Positions 13,510 through 25,123 of a stretch of 64,000 nucleotides of DNA are shown in pieces (position 1 is the stretch's first letter; every line of letters starts with the position of its first letter). Both the position numbers and the translations under genes were made by a program. Source of the DNA: Panagrolaimus kolymaensis (Eukaryota; Nematoda; Chromadorea; Rhabditida; Panagrolaimidae); NCBI GenBank assembly GCA_028622995.1, contig JAJQJQ010000004.1, positions 3,348,001 through 3,412,000 on the forward strand. Reading direction: 5' to 3'. The notes under the pieces were generated by a model. That model was not told where the DNA came from. It ran no database searches and saw only the letters and a program-made list of their open reading frames with translations.

Positions 13510-13698
13510 TAATTTTATTCATTTTATTTGTAATATGTATAATAATGTGTAACTAGTAATAAACATTTAATTTTCATAAACACTTTTTTTGCCTCACCAT
13601 TTTATTTACTTACTGGTAAAATCAAAAATGATATAAAGTTCAAAATTATTTCCTGTAAATTTACAAACTTTTTCATCATGTGCTATTACATAATATGT

Positions 13699-14993
13699 TT
13701 ATGCAAACAATGGAAATCCTAATCTCAAAGGCCAATCCTGTGGCTTCCATTTTGGATTAACTAAAGGCTCAACTGGAAATGGATCATCCTCATTTAATGG
13801 ACATTGCCATCGCATTTCTTGACCCTTGCTTCGAACCCAAAGGGTTAATCCAATTTTAACACCTTTTACAACCGGACAAGCTCCATGTAGCGATCCTTCA
13901 GATCTTCCATAATCTGTATTCATATTCAACCAAACTACAGCATCACCTGGTTCAGGTTGAAATGTTACTCCAATAGCGGGATAAATAGTTCCACCTCCAA
14001 CGTCAGCAGTTTTTATAATCGCCATAAATGTTGCAAATCGATTTCCTTTAATAAATAAATCGTAATTTCTGAAAATAAAGAATGTGAAATTACGGATTTA
14101 GCATGAGCAACCTAATTATTACCTTTCAAGATGATCATAATGTGGAGCGTAATGACCTCCAGGTTTGTAACGGAGAATCTAAATAGCTTATTTTCATTTA
14201 TATTTTTAGTTGGAAACTTTTTTAATCCATCTAAAATTGGATTATAACATAGCCCATTTTCTGCACCAAATGTAATAATTCACCCAAATCAAGGGTCCAA
14301 TATGAAAAAAAAACTCACCTGAAAATCTTCAGATTTGGCGAAATTTAAAGCATTGATTCGACTTTGAATATAATTAAAAGTAAAGGTGGTAACGTTTGAA
14401 AAATAATGAGAAAGAAAAGTTCCAATTGCAATTCGAGATTTTTGATGTATATTTCTATCCGGTCCATCGCTCGATTTCACCAACAATTCTCTCAATTTTA
14501 CTTCATCGGTTTGTTTTAAAAGATCGTTTACAAGGTTTTTAGTAAAAAATTGAGGATATTTAATTAAAGGTGGATCAAGATTTAATACTTCAACTTTGAC
14601 AAAATTTAAATTTATTTGATACACATAACATTTTATATCGGGATCTAAAATTGAGATAAATTCATTTTTTATCTTTAATTGATGAAACAAAAACTACTGT
14701 TTTTTTTTAACTATGGACTTCTAAAGTATGCAAACTAACTAACCGGTTGATTGCCCACCAAAAAGTTTATCAACTTTGGTATCGCAATATTTTAAAGTTT
14801 TCTTTCCCCAAAAATTTTCTCCAGTAAAACCTTTAATTTCATCAAAAACATTTTTATCTGATTTTACATTTTCGTATGAAGCAATAAACATAAAAATTAA
14901 AAATAAACAAAATCCCATTGCAAATCCAAATTCAATAATTTTTTCCAAAATTGGAGATTCATAAATTCCATCAACATTTTTAGGATTTCTCAT
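13699..14993 (-). CDS. Prolyl 4-hydroxylase-like 2-oxoglutarate/Fe(II) dioxygenase, membrane-anchored
   Basis: Four exons in transcript order: 14993-14744, 14644-14319, 14178-14123 and 14068-13699, giving 333 aa. After a short polar N-terminus there is one hydrophobic helix (~20-42) without a clear cleavage site, so it is probably a signal anchor with the enzyme in the ER lumen. The catalytic fold shows the iron ligands H205 and D207 in APHYDH, the distal His ~272 in SLHGACP and the 2-oxoglutarate Lys ~282 in GVKIG. These are the features of the C-terminal catalytic domain of collagen-type prolyl 4-hydroxylases. The ~500-residue layout with a separate peptide-binding domain is absent, as in short nematode PHY-3/PHY-4-type enzymes. 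A paralogue lies 449 bp upstream on the same strand. The substrate is unknown. Confidence 0.8.
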
Positions 14994-15442
14994 ATTTTGT
15001 TTGCCCAACTGCTGCCTGGTCAGCTGCTTCGTATTATTTTGATGAGGTGAGAGAAAAATAAATTAAATAAATGAAAAAGTTTTGATACATTCAAACATAT
15101 TTTTTTGTGTCAATAAATTTAATCGAGAACGAATAGAAAAAGTGTAATAACAAATTATTAGAAAACTTAATCAAACACCTATGCAATAACGAAATTCGCC
15201 ATTCAATCGCTAATGCGTCATCATGAAGTTGATTGTTAGAAAACATGAAAAGATTTTAACTTGATGAACTTTGATAGTTTTTTATTATGTTTTTCCATTC
15301 AACAACCACAAATGGCGAAAAATTTAAAAAAAAACCTTTTGATAGTTTAACCTTCGAATAATGCTTCTCATTTTTGAGCAAAACATTGTCCATATTTAAG
15401 ATTAAAGTTTATTAAACATACACACAAAACAAAAATATCCTA
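14994..15442. other. Gap between the two P4H-like genes
   Basis: 449 bp of AT-rich sequence between two same-strand paralogues. A TTG in frame at 15006-15008 would extend the downstream gene slightly, but the first ATG is at 14993. No other feature is seen. Confidence 0.5.
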
Positions 15443-16686
15443 CTATTGTTTAAAAATATCACCAATTTGATATGAAGCATCGCCATCTTTTCGACACTTT
15501 AGCCATCTTTGTGGCCAACTTCGAATCCAAAGTGAAATAGCAATTTTCTTACCAGAAATAATTGGACATGCTCCATGAAGAGAAAGATCTTCTCGCTTTT
15601 GATTCGAATCGGTATTAAACCATAAAATAACATCGCCAGCATTTGGAGAAATGACAACTTTGAGATCAGGAAATACTGTTCCACCTAAAAAAAATGCGCA
15701 TAATTATTTGAGTCTTTCATTTTATTAATATGAAAACTAACCTCCATCATCAGCAGTTTTAACAATAAACAGTGAAGTAGCTAAACGATGTCCATAATTT
15801 TTAAACCAGTAATCTTCTTTTGCATCTGCCGCGTCAATATAATCGTAATGAGGAGCATAATGACCATTTTTGTCGTAACTCAACATCTAAAACATAAATA
15901 TTTTTAATAAGTAACAATTATTACATCTAACAAGCTATAGCTATTCAATAACAAAAAAACTCACCAAAAAGCTTTCAGCAATTTTAGGATCAATAAGAAA
16001 TACTTTTCTGAACTTTTCAAAAACTTCTGTCATGTTATTATCCTCTTTTTGAATCCAAAATCCATTAGCTCGACGATATTTAGAAACATAGCTTCCATTT
16101 GAGCCAACGACTCTCAATTCTTCCATTTCCCTGAAAATAAAAGCTAGAATAAAAATCAGGGATAAGCAAGGAAGAAAATGAAAACTTACATTTTATCATG
16201 AAAGTTTTGTAACTTTTGTAAAGCATTCTTAGGAATAAAATTAACAAGCCGAATCAAAAGTGGACGAAGATTTCGAACTTCAACATTAATAAAATCAAAT
16301 CCAATTCGAATACGATATGAGAAAACAGCATCAGCAGCAAAATACGATGAAGGATTTGAACATAAATCAAGAGCAGTGTTTTTCCAAGTTTCTATGATTG
16401 CCTAAAAAATGTGTAAGTTAGAATTATTGTGAAAATGGATTAAAACAAATATGAGAAAAATTTCTCGTCGAAGAAGAAAAAGGAAGATACATAGAAGAAA
16501 GTTTCAACCCGGCGGTTTATAGCGAACCTTCCTTACAGTATCACTTTTTCATGATCACGAAATAGCTTCAACACAAAAAACTTGTTAAACAAAATAACTA
16601 ACCTCATCAAAACCAGAAACATCTCCATGTCCATTGATTCCATGAGAGAGAAAGAAAATGGTTGATAAAATTGTTAGCAACAACAT
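15443..16686 (-). CDS. Prolyl 4-hydroxylase-like 2-oxoglutarate/Fe(II) dioxygenase, secretory
   Basis: Five exons in transcript order: 16686-16603, about 16402-16191, 16130-15965, 15886-15742 and 15684-15443, giving about 282 aa. One boundary of the second exon may be off by one base. A classical signal peptide starts at the ATG (LLLTILSTIFFLSHG). The catalytic part has HYAPHYDY, supplying the HxD iron ligands; LHGACP, supplying the distal His; and GKKIAISLW, supplying the 2-oxoglutarate Lys. All catalytic residues are therefore present. It is clearly homologous to the gene just downstream (shared TADxGGGT and LHGACP blocks) but has a cleavable signal peptide instead of an anchor, and it ends in a short Lys/Gln-containing tail. 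Probably a tandem duplication. Likely a soluble ER enzyme acting on secreted or cuticle proteins (inferred). Confidence 0.8.
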
Positions 16687-17186
16687 GATTGAAGACAAGA
16701 TTTTAAAAAGTTAAAAAAATTCCATTTCAACTCCTCACATTATTATTTTATGTATGTAAATTTATAGCATTTTTTTCTTCTCAGTAATGTGCTTTGAAAA
16801 AATAAAAAGTCCAATCTAAGATTCTTTTGCAAAAAAAAAAAAACAAACACCTTGGCGGTGATTCAAGCAATCATTCTTTCTTTCTTAGTTTCATTTATTT
16901 TCGATACATCACCTGTGAATTTAATGACGCCTTTGCTTTTGTTTGAAAGACATTTATTTGCTTAATTTTTTTTCCTCAAAAAACTAAGAAAACCCGTAAC
17001 AAAAAATATAAAACCCGCAAATGATTGAGATCAAAAGTTTCCTCAGCCATAACCCAAACACCCAAAACGAAACTTTAACACATACAATAGTAAAAAACAA
17101 AACATTTATTACAAAAAATAAAAAAAAAGATGATGAAAATTTTTGATCAAGGATTTGATGAGATAAGTTTTGATTCAAGCTTGTTG
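16687..17186. other. Intergenic, no gene seen
   Basis: 500 bp of AT-rich sequence: 5' flank of the P4H-like gene and 3' flank of the small membrane protein gene. Poly-A tracts only. Confidence 0.5.
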
Positions 17187-17606
17187 TTATTGTTTTGATT
17201 TTACATTTCCTGTTGCAGTTTTTGCTTCGGTAGTGGCAAGCATTGATTCTCCATTTGTTGTTAGTCCACCCATTGCTGAAGTTCTTACAAGTGGTTGTGC
17301 TACCGAAGGTGGCGTTGCAGGACGGTGTTGTTGAGATTGAGATCGAGGTTTACCATTTTCTTCTTTAACAGGAAAAGCGATACAACTTTGAACTTCATAA
17401 AATGTATTAGTTTCTTTTTGATCAGGATCAGCAAATTCAGGTAAATGTCCCGGTTTATAACCACCTTTGGGTGGTGGAGGAGCAGCAGCAACAGCAGTAG
17501 AAACAGCTACAGGAGGATCAGATTTTCGATTTTTTGCACGGAAACATAAAATTATTGGAAGCGTTATAACCATAGATAATCCAAAAAGTGCCAAAAATGT
17601 CCACAT
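17187..17606 (-). CDS. Small single-pass membrane protein, unknown function
   Basis: Single exon, 139 aa, starting MWTFLALFGLSM. Residues 1-22 form one hydrophobic helix followed at once by a basic stop-transfer patch (FRAKNRKS), so most of the protein is cytosolic. The tail is rich in Ala, Pro, Gln and Thr with a run PPPPKGGYKPGHLPEF and a possible tyrosine site (TNTFYEVQ). It lies 278 bp downstream of the SR-protein gene on the same strand, so co-transcription is possible. No family is recognised. Codon-like composition and a clean ATG-to-stop frame support a real gene, but the absence of introns is unusual here. Confidence 0.55.
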   Translation of the reverse strand: MWTFLALFGLSMVITLPIILCFRAKNRKSDPPVAVSTAVAAAPPPPKGGYKPGHLPEFADPDQKETNTFYEVQSCIAFPVKEENGKPRSQSQQHRPATPPSVAQPLVRTSAMGGLTTNGESMLATTEAKTATGNVKSKQ

Positions 17607-17884
17607 TTGAAGAAGAGAATTCGATCAATCAATTTTTTTTCCAAGTTCACACTGTGAATGAAGAGATGTTGAAAATGTAGGAAGGAAGAAAGAAGAAAAC
17701 GAAGAGGATGGTATTCATTTATGCATGTGTATGAAGAAAACGTAGTATCAAAGATGTAAAACAGCAACAAAATTAACATAAAAACTCAATGGAAGAAGAG
17801 CATAGTTAACTTTTTGTTGAAACAAAATAAAAAACAAAACAGAAGAGATGAAAAAAATGATGAGATGTTTGAGATCGAAATGCA

Positions 17885-18492
17885 TCATTGAGGTGTTGCA
17901 GATCTGCTACGAGAAAATGAACGTCTTGGTGATGTCTTACGCGGTGAGCGGCTTCTTGACCGTCTTGGAGATGATTTACGAGGTTCACGATTGCGTGGAC
18001 TTCTTGAACGTCGATCACGATCTAAAAAATTTCATTATTAAAATCGTATTTGAAAAATGATGTTCAATGAGTGGGATAAAAAAGAAGCAACTTTACCTCC
18101 TCCTCCTCTACCACCACCGCCACGTCCTCCTCCACCACTACTACCATTTCTTGATTTTCCGTGTGATAGTTCCACTTTAACTTTGACACCACAAACACGA
18201 TTCCCATCTAAAGCACGGACCGCATCTTCAGCATCACGACAATCTTCAAATTCAACGAAAGCAAAACCAGGTGGACGACGAGCAACCCAAACTTTTCGGA
18301 TTTTTCCATATCGACGGAAAGCATCCTCTACTTCTTCCGATCGTGCATCATTAGGAAGACCTGAAAAAAAGATAAAAGTTAACAAATGTAATTATCATTT
18401 TACCATTGCAAGTATACTCATTACAATATGCTTTAAAATTACTTACCTCCAACATAAACTTTTCCTTCAAGATATTCATTTCGACGAGACAT
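17885..18492 (-). CDS. rsp-6: SR-family splicing factor (SRSF3/SRSF7 type)
   Basis: Three exons: 18492-18447, 18360-18097 and 18021-17885, giving 148 aa. Residues ~9-80 are one RNA-recognition motif: RNP2 is KVYVGGLP and RNP1 is GFAFVEFED, with the family-typical linker VWVARRPPG. A glycine spacer (SGGGGRGGGG) leads into a short RS domain full of SR/SP dipeptides (RRSRSPRN, RSRSRSPRK). This is the architecture of SRSF3/SRSF7 and of nematode RSP-6. It binds pre-mRNA exonic enhancers, helps recruit U1 and U2 components, and shuttles for mRNA export when hypophosphorylated. No zinc knuckle is present, which favours the SRSF3-like form. Orthology to rsp-6 is inferred from architecture. Confidence 0.85.
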
Positions 18493-18919
18493 AATTTCAA
18501 ATGTAAGTAAAATATATGTTAGTGCAATCGAATATATGTAAGACAGATTTCCACCAAGGAACTAAAAGCATCAAAATTAATAACCACGAAATTATTACAG
18601 AACTATAAAAGAGTAATCACGCAAAATGCAATTTTTTCAATTTTTTTATACAAAATCTTCTCCATGGAATATAAAACTATTCAAATGACAAATAGCAGAC
18701 TAAAGCAATGCAATGCATGCACTGTGGTTAGTTGGTATATGCGAAAAATATTAGGAAAAAGGCGCCAAGAACTTAAGGTCACCCATTCAAAAAAAGGGAA
18801 AAATCACCCCGGAACAAAAACCGTTGAAATATAAGAAAAACAAATCATATTTATCATAATAAAACTTTATACATAACCGAGAAAAATAAACAAACAATAA
18901 GTGCACTTATTAATAAAAT
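18493..18919. other. Gap between FAM98-like and SR-protein genes
   Basis: 427 bp on the transcribed strand of both neighbours. On the minus strand a GCTTTTAG near 18565 could be a splice or leader acceptor for the downstream SR-protein mRNA. Nothing else is seen. Confidence 0.4.
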
Positions 18920-20229
18920 TTAACTTTTAGCCCGTTTACGATTAGGCGCTTCAGCTTCAGCACGTTGGCGATCAATTTCAGTGTAAATTTGATTTTGAAG
19001 ATTTCCACCTTCACGTTTGCTATATTGTTGACGAAAATTGCCTCGACCACGATGTCCTCCACCTCCACCACGTCCACGATAAAAGTTTCTTCCACGAGAA
19101 GCAGATGATGGATCAGCAGCACCGGAAGAAAGTTGTAATCGTTGAGTTCCTCCTCGTGTTGGTGGAGCTTCTTCAAGAGTGTATTTAGTAATGCGAGTGC
19201 GAGCATTTTGTTTAACCCGTTCAATGTTAAGCAAAGCTGAAAAAAGAAGGAATAAAATTGTTGGAGAGTCAAAAATTCAATATCTTACAAGTGTCAACAG
19301 CAAGCAAATCAGAAATACCAGCAGATTTGGGAATTACGAGTTCAGTTTTGCCTTCTTTATGAAGTTCACGAATTTTATCTTCAAGATGTTCAAGACGAGC
19401 TGAACCGAAGAATGACATAACAGTAACATCAAGACGAAGAAGAAGCATTAGAAGACGACGACAATGATCAACATTAATTTCTTTAAGATGACGAGAAACA
19501 GTTTTCCATTCATTTTCGTTCAATTTATGATTGAAAAGTAATGTAGTTCCATCAGCGAGAGACGCACGCTTGATCTGTAAAACAAAATAAATGAATTCCA
19601 TCAAATTTGAAGACAAAGTGTATCAGAAGAGAATACCATAATCCAAACATCATAAATAAAGTGGTGCTTACTTTGTCAAAAAGAACAGGAAGGATTTGAT
19701 CGTTATAAAGATTTTCCAAGTCTTCAAATGCGACAATTTCGTTTAATGGTAGCTAAAAACAAAGATTACATATTTCATAAAACGTAAAAATGCACACCTC
19801 AGGATCTTCATACCCTTCTAAAGCAAACAACATGGAGCTGTCTAAATGATTAGCAAAGAAAATAAGCACATCATCGGGATCGTATTTGCCAGATTTAACA
19901 TTGTTCAAAAGTTCTTCACTAGCTCCACCTAAAATAAAGACACATGTAAATTCTTTCCATCATAAATTTGAAAGTTACCAATAGAAGAAATAAGGCGGCT
20001 TAATACAGCGCTATTTCCTTTATTATTTGAATTTTCTGGAATTTTCTCTTCTAATTTATAATTATTTGAAACATAATTTGCAACATTTGCAACAAATTCT
20101 GCGGATGAATTTTCGAAGTCTCCAAAGCTAAAAAAAAGATCGATAAATTTTAAAGGCATTTCAAAAAAATCAATAATAAGCCACAAACCCATGTTCCAAA
20201 AGCTTTTCTTTTGCTTCATCAAGCTTCAT
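18920..20229 (-). CDS. FAM98-family protein
   Basis: Six exons: 20229-20189, 20127-19979, 19928-19798, 19752-19672, 19574-19289 and 19236-18920, giving 334 aa. The N-terminal two thirds are helical. The central block ending RLDVTVMSF matches a hallmark block of FAM98 proteins (RLDVTVQSF in vertebrates). A Gly/Arg-rich region near the end (GRGGGGGHRGRGN) is the other family trait, and the last residues are a basic RKRAKS. Vertebrate FAM98B belongs to the tRNA-splicing ligase complex with RTCB, DDX1 and CGI-99; FAM98A also binds RNA and arginine methyltransferases. A link to tRNA or XBP-1 RNA ligation is therefore plausible. Nuclear/cytosolic. Family call: moderately sure. Confidence 0.7.
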
Positions 20230-20835
20230 TGCGAAGAATAATAATTTATGCTATAAAAATAGGTAATAAATTATAAATAAAAGATATTTACATTTGAATA
20301 AATAATAAAAAATTTGGTTGCTAAATCCAAAAAGTTCTTTGGCCTAACAAACAAAAAAAACTTTGCGCAACAACGCCGCTTCCATTCATTCGCATTGAGA
20401 CCATAAATTTTTTTTGCTGCTGCATTTTTTGCAATATTCAGCTTTTGTTTTTCTACGTTATTTTTTTTACTTCCATCCAATTATTGAGAAAGGAATGTCA
20501 ACATTGACTCTGTTACACGAAGCTGACGAATGTCAAAAAAAGAAAAACGTTGACGTGAAGCAAAATTTAGGAAAAATAAAGGGATAAAACAAGAAAACAT
20601 TGATTTTTTTGTTTGTGGAAACAGATTAGTGGAAACCTAGACAACAAGAAAACGCTTTGGTAAAAAAAAAAAATTTGAGTCTTTCATTGCAGTTTTATCG
20701 TTATATTGAGGTAATATAGCTTGTCATTTCTAATATTTTTTACGATCAAAAAATTATTAATAGTATTTCGAATTAGCATCCAAAAAAATTAAATTAATTT
20801 TATTGATTAAAACTTTTTACAAAATAAATACAAAA
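20230..20835. other. Intergenic, no gene seen
   Basis: 606 bp containing the FAM98-like promoter side and the chitinase 3' flank. It is AT-rich with A and T runs, and no splice-consistent open frame is seen. Confidence 0.5.
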
Positions 20836-22808
20836 TTATTTATTAACGCTTTTTTGGAAGCAAACTGTATCGTATGGCCAATCACATGTTCTGAAAAATG
20901 TACAATTTTCATCTTTGTCACAACTATAGAGATTGCTTACGTGATTTTTTCATTCCACTCTGTACCTTTTGGGCATGATAAGTGAAGGATACTACCATTG
21001 TAACATTCATAATAGCGGGTACAATCTGCGGGGTCTGAGAAGAAACCATTTGGAGCTGAACATTTGAAAGCTAAAAGAACCTATTTTAATTTTTTGGAAA
21101 TTTTTAAAGACAAAATTACGTTGATTTGGATCTTGTGTAACGGGTTTTTGAGTTGTCTGTGTTACTGGGGCGCCAGTTGGATGTGTTGGTTGGGTGACTG
21201 GTGGACCATCAGTCTTAAAAAGTAAAATTAAATATTTGAGGTTTGTAAAAGGTATTTTCTTACTGGTGGACTTCCACCTCCAAGAACGTCTTTAATTGTA
21301 TTTAAAATGGGATAAATTTTTCCACCAGAGCATTGAGCATTAAAATCATCAAAATCAAGAGTCCAAACAAAAGCTCCACCAAATCCATTATCTTTTATCC
21401 ATTGCATTTTAACTCCAACTGATTGAACGTCGTCATAACCATACCAAAGATTATCTTTCACAACATATGGGACTTTTTGAGTATCATCCCAATGACGAGT
21501 ACCACCCAAATTGCAAATCTAAAAATTATCTCTCTTGCTTAAAATCCTTGCAATCGCTTTTACAAACTTCAAAATAAGCCGCAAAGCCTTCAGTTTGGGT
21601 GGTTGGCATTGCTGGTGCAGGAGATCCGGGAGCTCCAATGCCATTATTATTTGGATCATTTAAAGTCCATCCCCGACCATAAGCAGCAATTCCAACAAGA
21701 AGTTTATTTTTAGGCATTCCTTTTTGTGCCCAATAATTCATTGCATATGCCGTATCCCAATTTAGTGTATCTCCAGATGGAGAATAAAGTGGACTATTTT
21801 CGCCTGTAATTTGTTCCCAACCTCCATGAAAATCATATGACATAACATTCATAAAATCAAGCGATTCTGCTAACGATGGAACATCATATCCAATATCAAC
21901 TTTTTCATGAGCTGCTGTAACTGCTGCTGTAACAAGTTTAGAACCTGCTTCTTGTTTGAGCTCCTAAAATTTGGGATGACAGGGATGTGTTTAAAATAAA
22001 TAAAGAAAAACCTTCATAAATTGGGCATAATTGGCTTTATCATCGGCTTCAGGATATTCCCAATCAATATCAATTCCTAAAAAAGGCTACCATAATTTTA
22101 AAAAATTCTTTTCTTTTGTGAGCTTGGTTTTATTTTGAAAACAATGATGAATTACAAATTGGATTTGCTTATAAATTCTTCACCTTTCTTTTTATTAGAA
22201 AATTGAAAGCAAAAAATTGGGATGCGATTACAGAAACTAACTTACCATCAAAATTATATTTATTAATAAATTCGATAGCGGATTTAACAAATTTCTGTCG
22301 ATTGTTCGATTCAGCTGCCATTTGCTAAAAAAAAGTTTTGTTCAACCCCGAATCTATAATTTCAAAATTAAAAGCAACCTTAAAAAGAGATGTTCCAGCA
22401 CTCCATCCACCAAATGAAAGAAGAGTTTTAAGTCCAGGTTGTTTATCTTTCAATGCATTTACTCGAGCAAAATATCCTCCATTTGGACTTCCATCTCCAG
22501 GAAGATCTTCAGGATCAAAAGCAGCAGCAGTAAAATCATAATTTATTTTTGCAAATGCAAAGAAAATATGTGTACAAATTCCGGGAACGTATGATTCAGG
22601 CTCATATTTACCTTTACCTTGACGATAATGAGCCCAATCAGTAAAGTAACATGGACGTAAATAATCTGACGTTACTGTAAATTTGAAAGATTAAAAAGAG
22701 CCAGTATAAATTTTCAACAAAAACTAATTTCATATAATTTGTTAAACTCTTACCTAAACTAAAACAGGAAACAACAATAGAAAATAATATTATTCTTTGA
22801 AGCATCAT
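20836..22808 (-). CDS. GH18 chitinase with C-terminal chitin-binding domain
   Basis: Nine exons: 22808-22754, 22674-22379, 22324-22246, 22076-22012, 21963-21568, 21518-21264, 21213-21120, 21070-20941 and 20890-20836, giving 474 aa. Signal peptide at residues 1-20. The GH18 catalytic domain spans ~23-380. It has the SFGGW strand, the active-site motif FDGIDIDWE with catalytic Glu at about 150, MSYDFHG, and the C-terminal WTLDFDDF with its conserved tryptophan. A Thr/Pro/Gln linker ([16 protein letters not shown]) follows, then a six-cysteine CBM14/peritrophin-type chitin-binding domain from FKCSAPNG to the end. All catalytic acids are intact. It hydrolyses chitin in eggshell, pharynx or cuticle lining, or dietary fungal walls; the promoter GATA sites hint at gut expression. 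It corresponds to the secreted nematode CHT class. Confidence 0.93.
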
Positions 22809-23392
22809 AGTTTTGTTTAAATAAAAATTACTTGAAAGTTGTTGGAGCTTTAATTTTACTTTAAGTATTTATACCTACGCTTCTTCCTCTTATCAATGCT
22901 AAACAATGAACGATGAAAGTATCATCATCAACTGATAAGAGAATTTTTGGCTACATACAGTTCACTTCCATTTTCAAAGTATCATTTAATCGAGTTTCTA
23001 TGGCTTTTCATTTCTTTAATGCTTATTCAAGCAACTTTATAAGATTTAATCTAATCCAAGCATATCCTCTGCGGTAATGTTGTCCATCTGTAATATTTAC
23101 GGGAAGATAAACTCATAAAAGGGTTAACCAACAAGGCGCGTGATTTTTTGATAAAAGTGTGTGGAAAAAACAAAGTTCATTCGATCTTTGTAATGCATTT
23201 CAAATATTTTCCCTTTTCTCCTTTCATAACTTTGCATATTAACAACGCCTCCAAATGTTTTTTTACCAGAAGTTTCAAATGAGTGGAATAAAAAAATAAC
23301 AAGACAAAAAAAACATGGCAATAGATAACTTTATATCTTTCAATAAATTTTTACATCTTCATAAGAAAAAAAAGCACATAATAAATACAAAT
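22809..23392. other. Chitinase promoter region and coiled-coil gene 3' flank
   Basis: 584 bp. The proximal part holds the TATA and GATA elements listed separately. The rest, up to the coiled-coil gene stop, shows no gene. Confidence 0.5.
22866..22939 (-). promoter_or_regulatory. TATA box and two TGATAAG sites upstream of chitinase
   Basis: Read on the minus strand, TATAAATA (22866-22873) lies about 58 bases upstream of the ATG. TGATAAG occurs at 22889-22895 on the minus strand and at 22933-22939 on the plus strand. TGATAAG is the core site of ELT-2-type intestinal GATA factors in nematodes. Two copies within 51 bases next to a TATA box suggest a gut promoter. Activity is inferred. Confidence 0.5.
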
Positions 23393-24767
23393 CTAACAAG
23401 ATTGCGCAAAAGATGGTGATGAGCTAAGAGCAATTTGTTTGATGCAAAGAAGAGCAGGTTCAAGAGGACTAACAAAGACATGTTCACGAGATAAATGATT
23501 ACACATTGCATTAAATACTGAAAAATATTAATATTATTGCATGCATTAAAATTTCAAAACTAACCATGAGAACCAAAAATCTTCTTTTGTGCAGCATTCG
23601 CAACTTCTTCTTTAGCTTTAAGATCACAGGTGAGAGTATCGAGTTCACCTTCTAGCTTTTTCGAAGCTTCCATCTTTTCTTCCAAATCTTGTGTTTTGCC
23701 ATTATACAAAGTTTCAAAAGAATCAGCCATTTTTTTAAGACGATCATTATCAAGTTGAAGAGCTTTAGCTTTAGAGTCAAGTCTGATGATCTGAAATACC
23801 AAGACATAAAGAAAGTTTGTAAAAATAACTAAAAACAAACAAACCTCTTTCTTCAATCCATCTTCAAGCTTTCCCAATTTTTCGATCATTTCATTTTTAA
23901 CATTCATTTCTTTATTGACTTCAGCTAACGCCATTTTCAATTTTCCCATCTCTTCTTCAAGTTCAGCATTCTTTTCTTTTAAAGTTGGATCAAACTCTTT
24001 GAAATCTTCAAAATTTTGAGATACTTCAGCCAATTGCATTTGTAAATTTTCTTTATCTTCAGTAAAATCAAAGAGGAGACCACGATCAGTTAAAGCAAGA
24101 GAATCACGTGTCATTCGATTGTTGGCTCGTCTGAGATCATCTACTTCTTTCAATAAACGATCGTAGTGATATTGCAGCCCATCAACACTCGCTTGAAGTT
24201 CATCACGCTGCATTTGAGCATAGTGCAATTCTTCTTTTAAATCCATGTTCTCTTTCTGAAGTTCTTTGAATTTATCTTGAAGATTAAGTAATTCTGTATA
24301 ATATCGATCTCGATCATCTTGACAATCACCAATGTCTTTAAGCCACATCTTGGTTTCAGCTTTAATCACATCGTTCTCTTTGTTCAATTTTTGTACAGCC
24401 TTCTTTAATTCTTTATTTTCTTTGCAGATTTCTTGAAAACTATCTTCAAGTTCTTTGAGCTTTATTTGATCATCTGCGAGCTTTTTGTTGTTGTTCTCCA
24501 ATCTAAAAAATATATATATAGTTTGGCAAGATAAAATAAAATAAAAAATTAAACATACACAGAATTTTTCTCTTTGAATTCGCTGCATTTAGCTTCAATT
24601 TGTTCATTTCTTTTCTCCAAACTTTGAAATTCAGCACGAAGTTGTTTGAGTTCAACTTCAAGGTAAGCAGCTTTTCGACCACTTTGCTTCAATTGAATAG
24701 CTCTTGTTTTGTTGATAGGAGATTCAGTAATTTTGGTCATATTTACATCAGCTGAAACGGGCGACAT
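23393..24767 (-). CDS. Coiled-coil protein, unassigned
   Basis: Four exons: 24767-24559, 24502-23845, 23790-23565 and 23517-23393, giving 405 aa. From about residue 40 to 360 it is almost continuous heptad-like coiled coil, rich in Lys, Glu, Leu, Asp and Asn (KLADDQIKLKELED, ELEEEMGKLKMA). A kink-like acidic stretch, LFDFTEDKENL, falls near the middle. The last ~40 residues are non-helical with cysteines (HLSREHVFVSPLEP). No intermediate-filament end motif, motor domain or other signature is seen. A TTTCAG at 24752-24757 (minus) could be a leader acceptor, in which case translation would start at the next in-frame ATG (24740), nine residues in. Possible scaffold or filament protein; no ortholog named. 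Confidence 0.7.
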
Positions 24768-25123
24768 CAAAAAAGAAGGTTTTGTAAAAAACGTTGTTGG
24801 TGAAGAGTAAGTACACAAAAAAAAAGAATGATGAAAGAGAAGTTTCAAGGTTTGAGAAAAAAATTAAAATACTTTCACGGAAAAATAAAGGGACAAGAAA
24901 AATAGCGCGAACAAAAAAAGCCTCAAAGAAAAATTGAAGTGTCAAATTTATTTTCGCTTGTTCAAACAAAAATTTGGCCGCCAAAAAATTGGCAAGAAGC
25001 CTTTATTTAGCGAAATGATACATAGCTTTTTTGAAGATCGAAAAACGGCTTTGAAAACAAACTTTTTTGTTACTTATCTTCTTTACTGCTGTTGTATCTC
25101 TTCCATCATAAAAGAAAATAATT
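24768..25123. promoter_or_regulatory. Shared promoter region, coiled-coil gene and taf-11
   Basis: 356 bp separate two divergently transcribed start codons. It contains a palindrome with one central base, TTTGGC-C-GCCAAA (24973-24985), and GC-richer bits in an otherwise AT-rich stretch. Use as a bidirectional promoter is inferred from the spacing. Confidence 0.4.
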
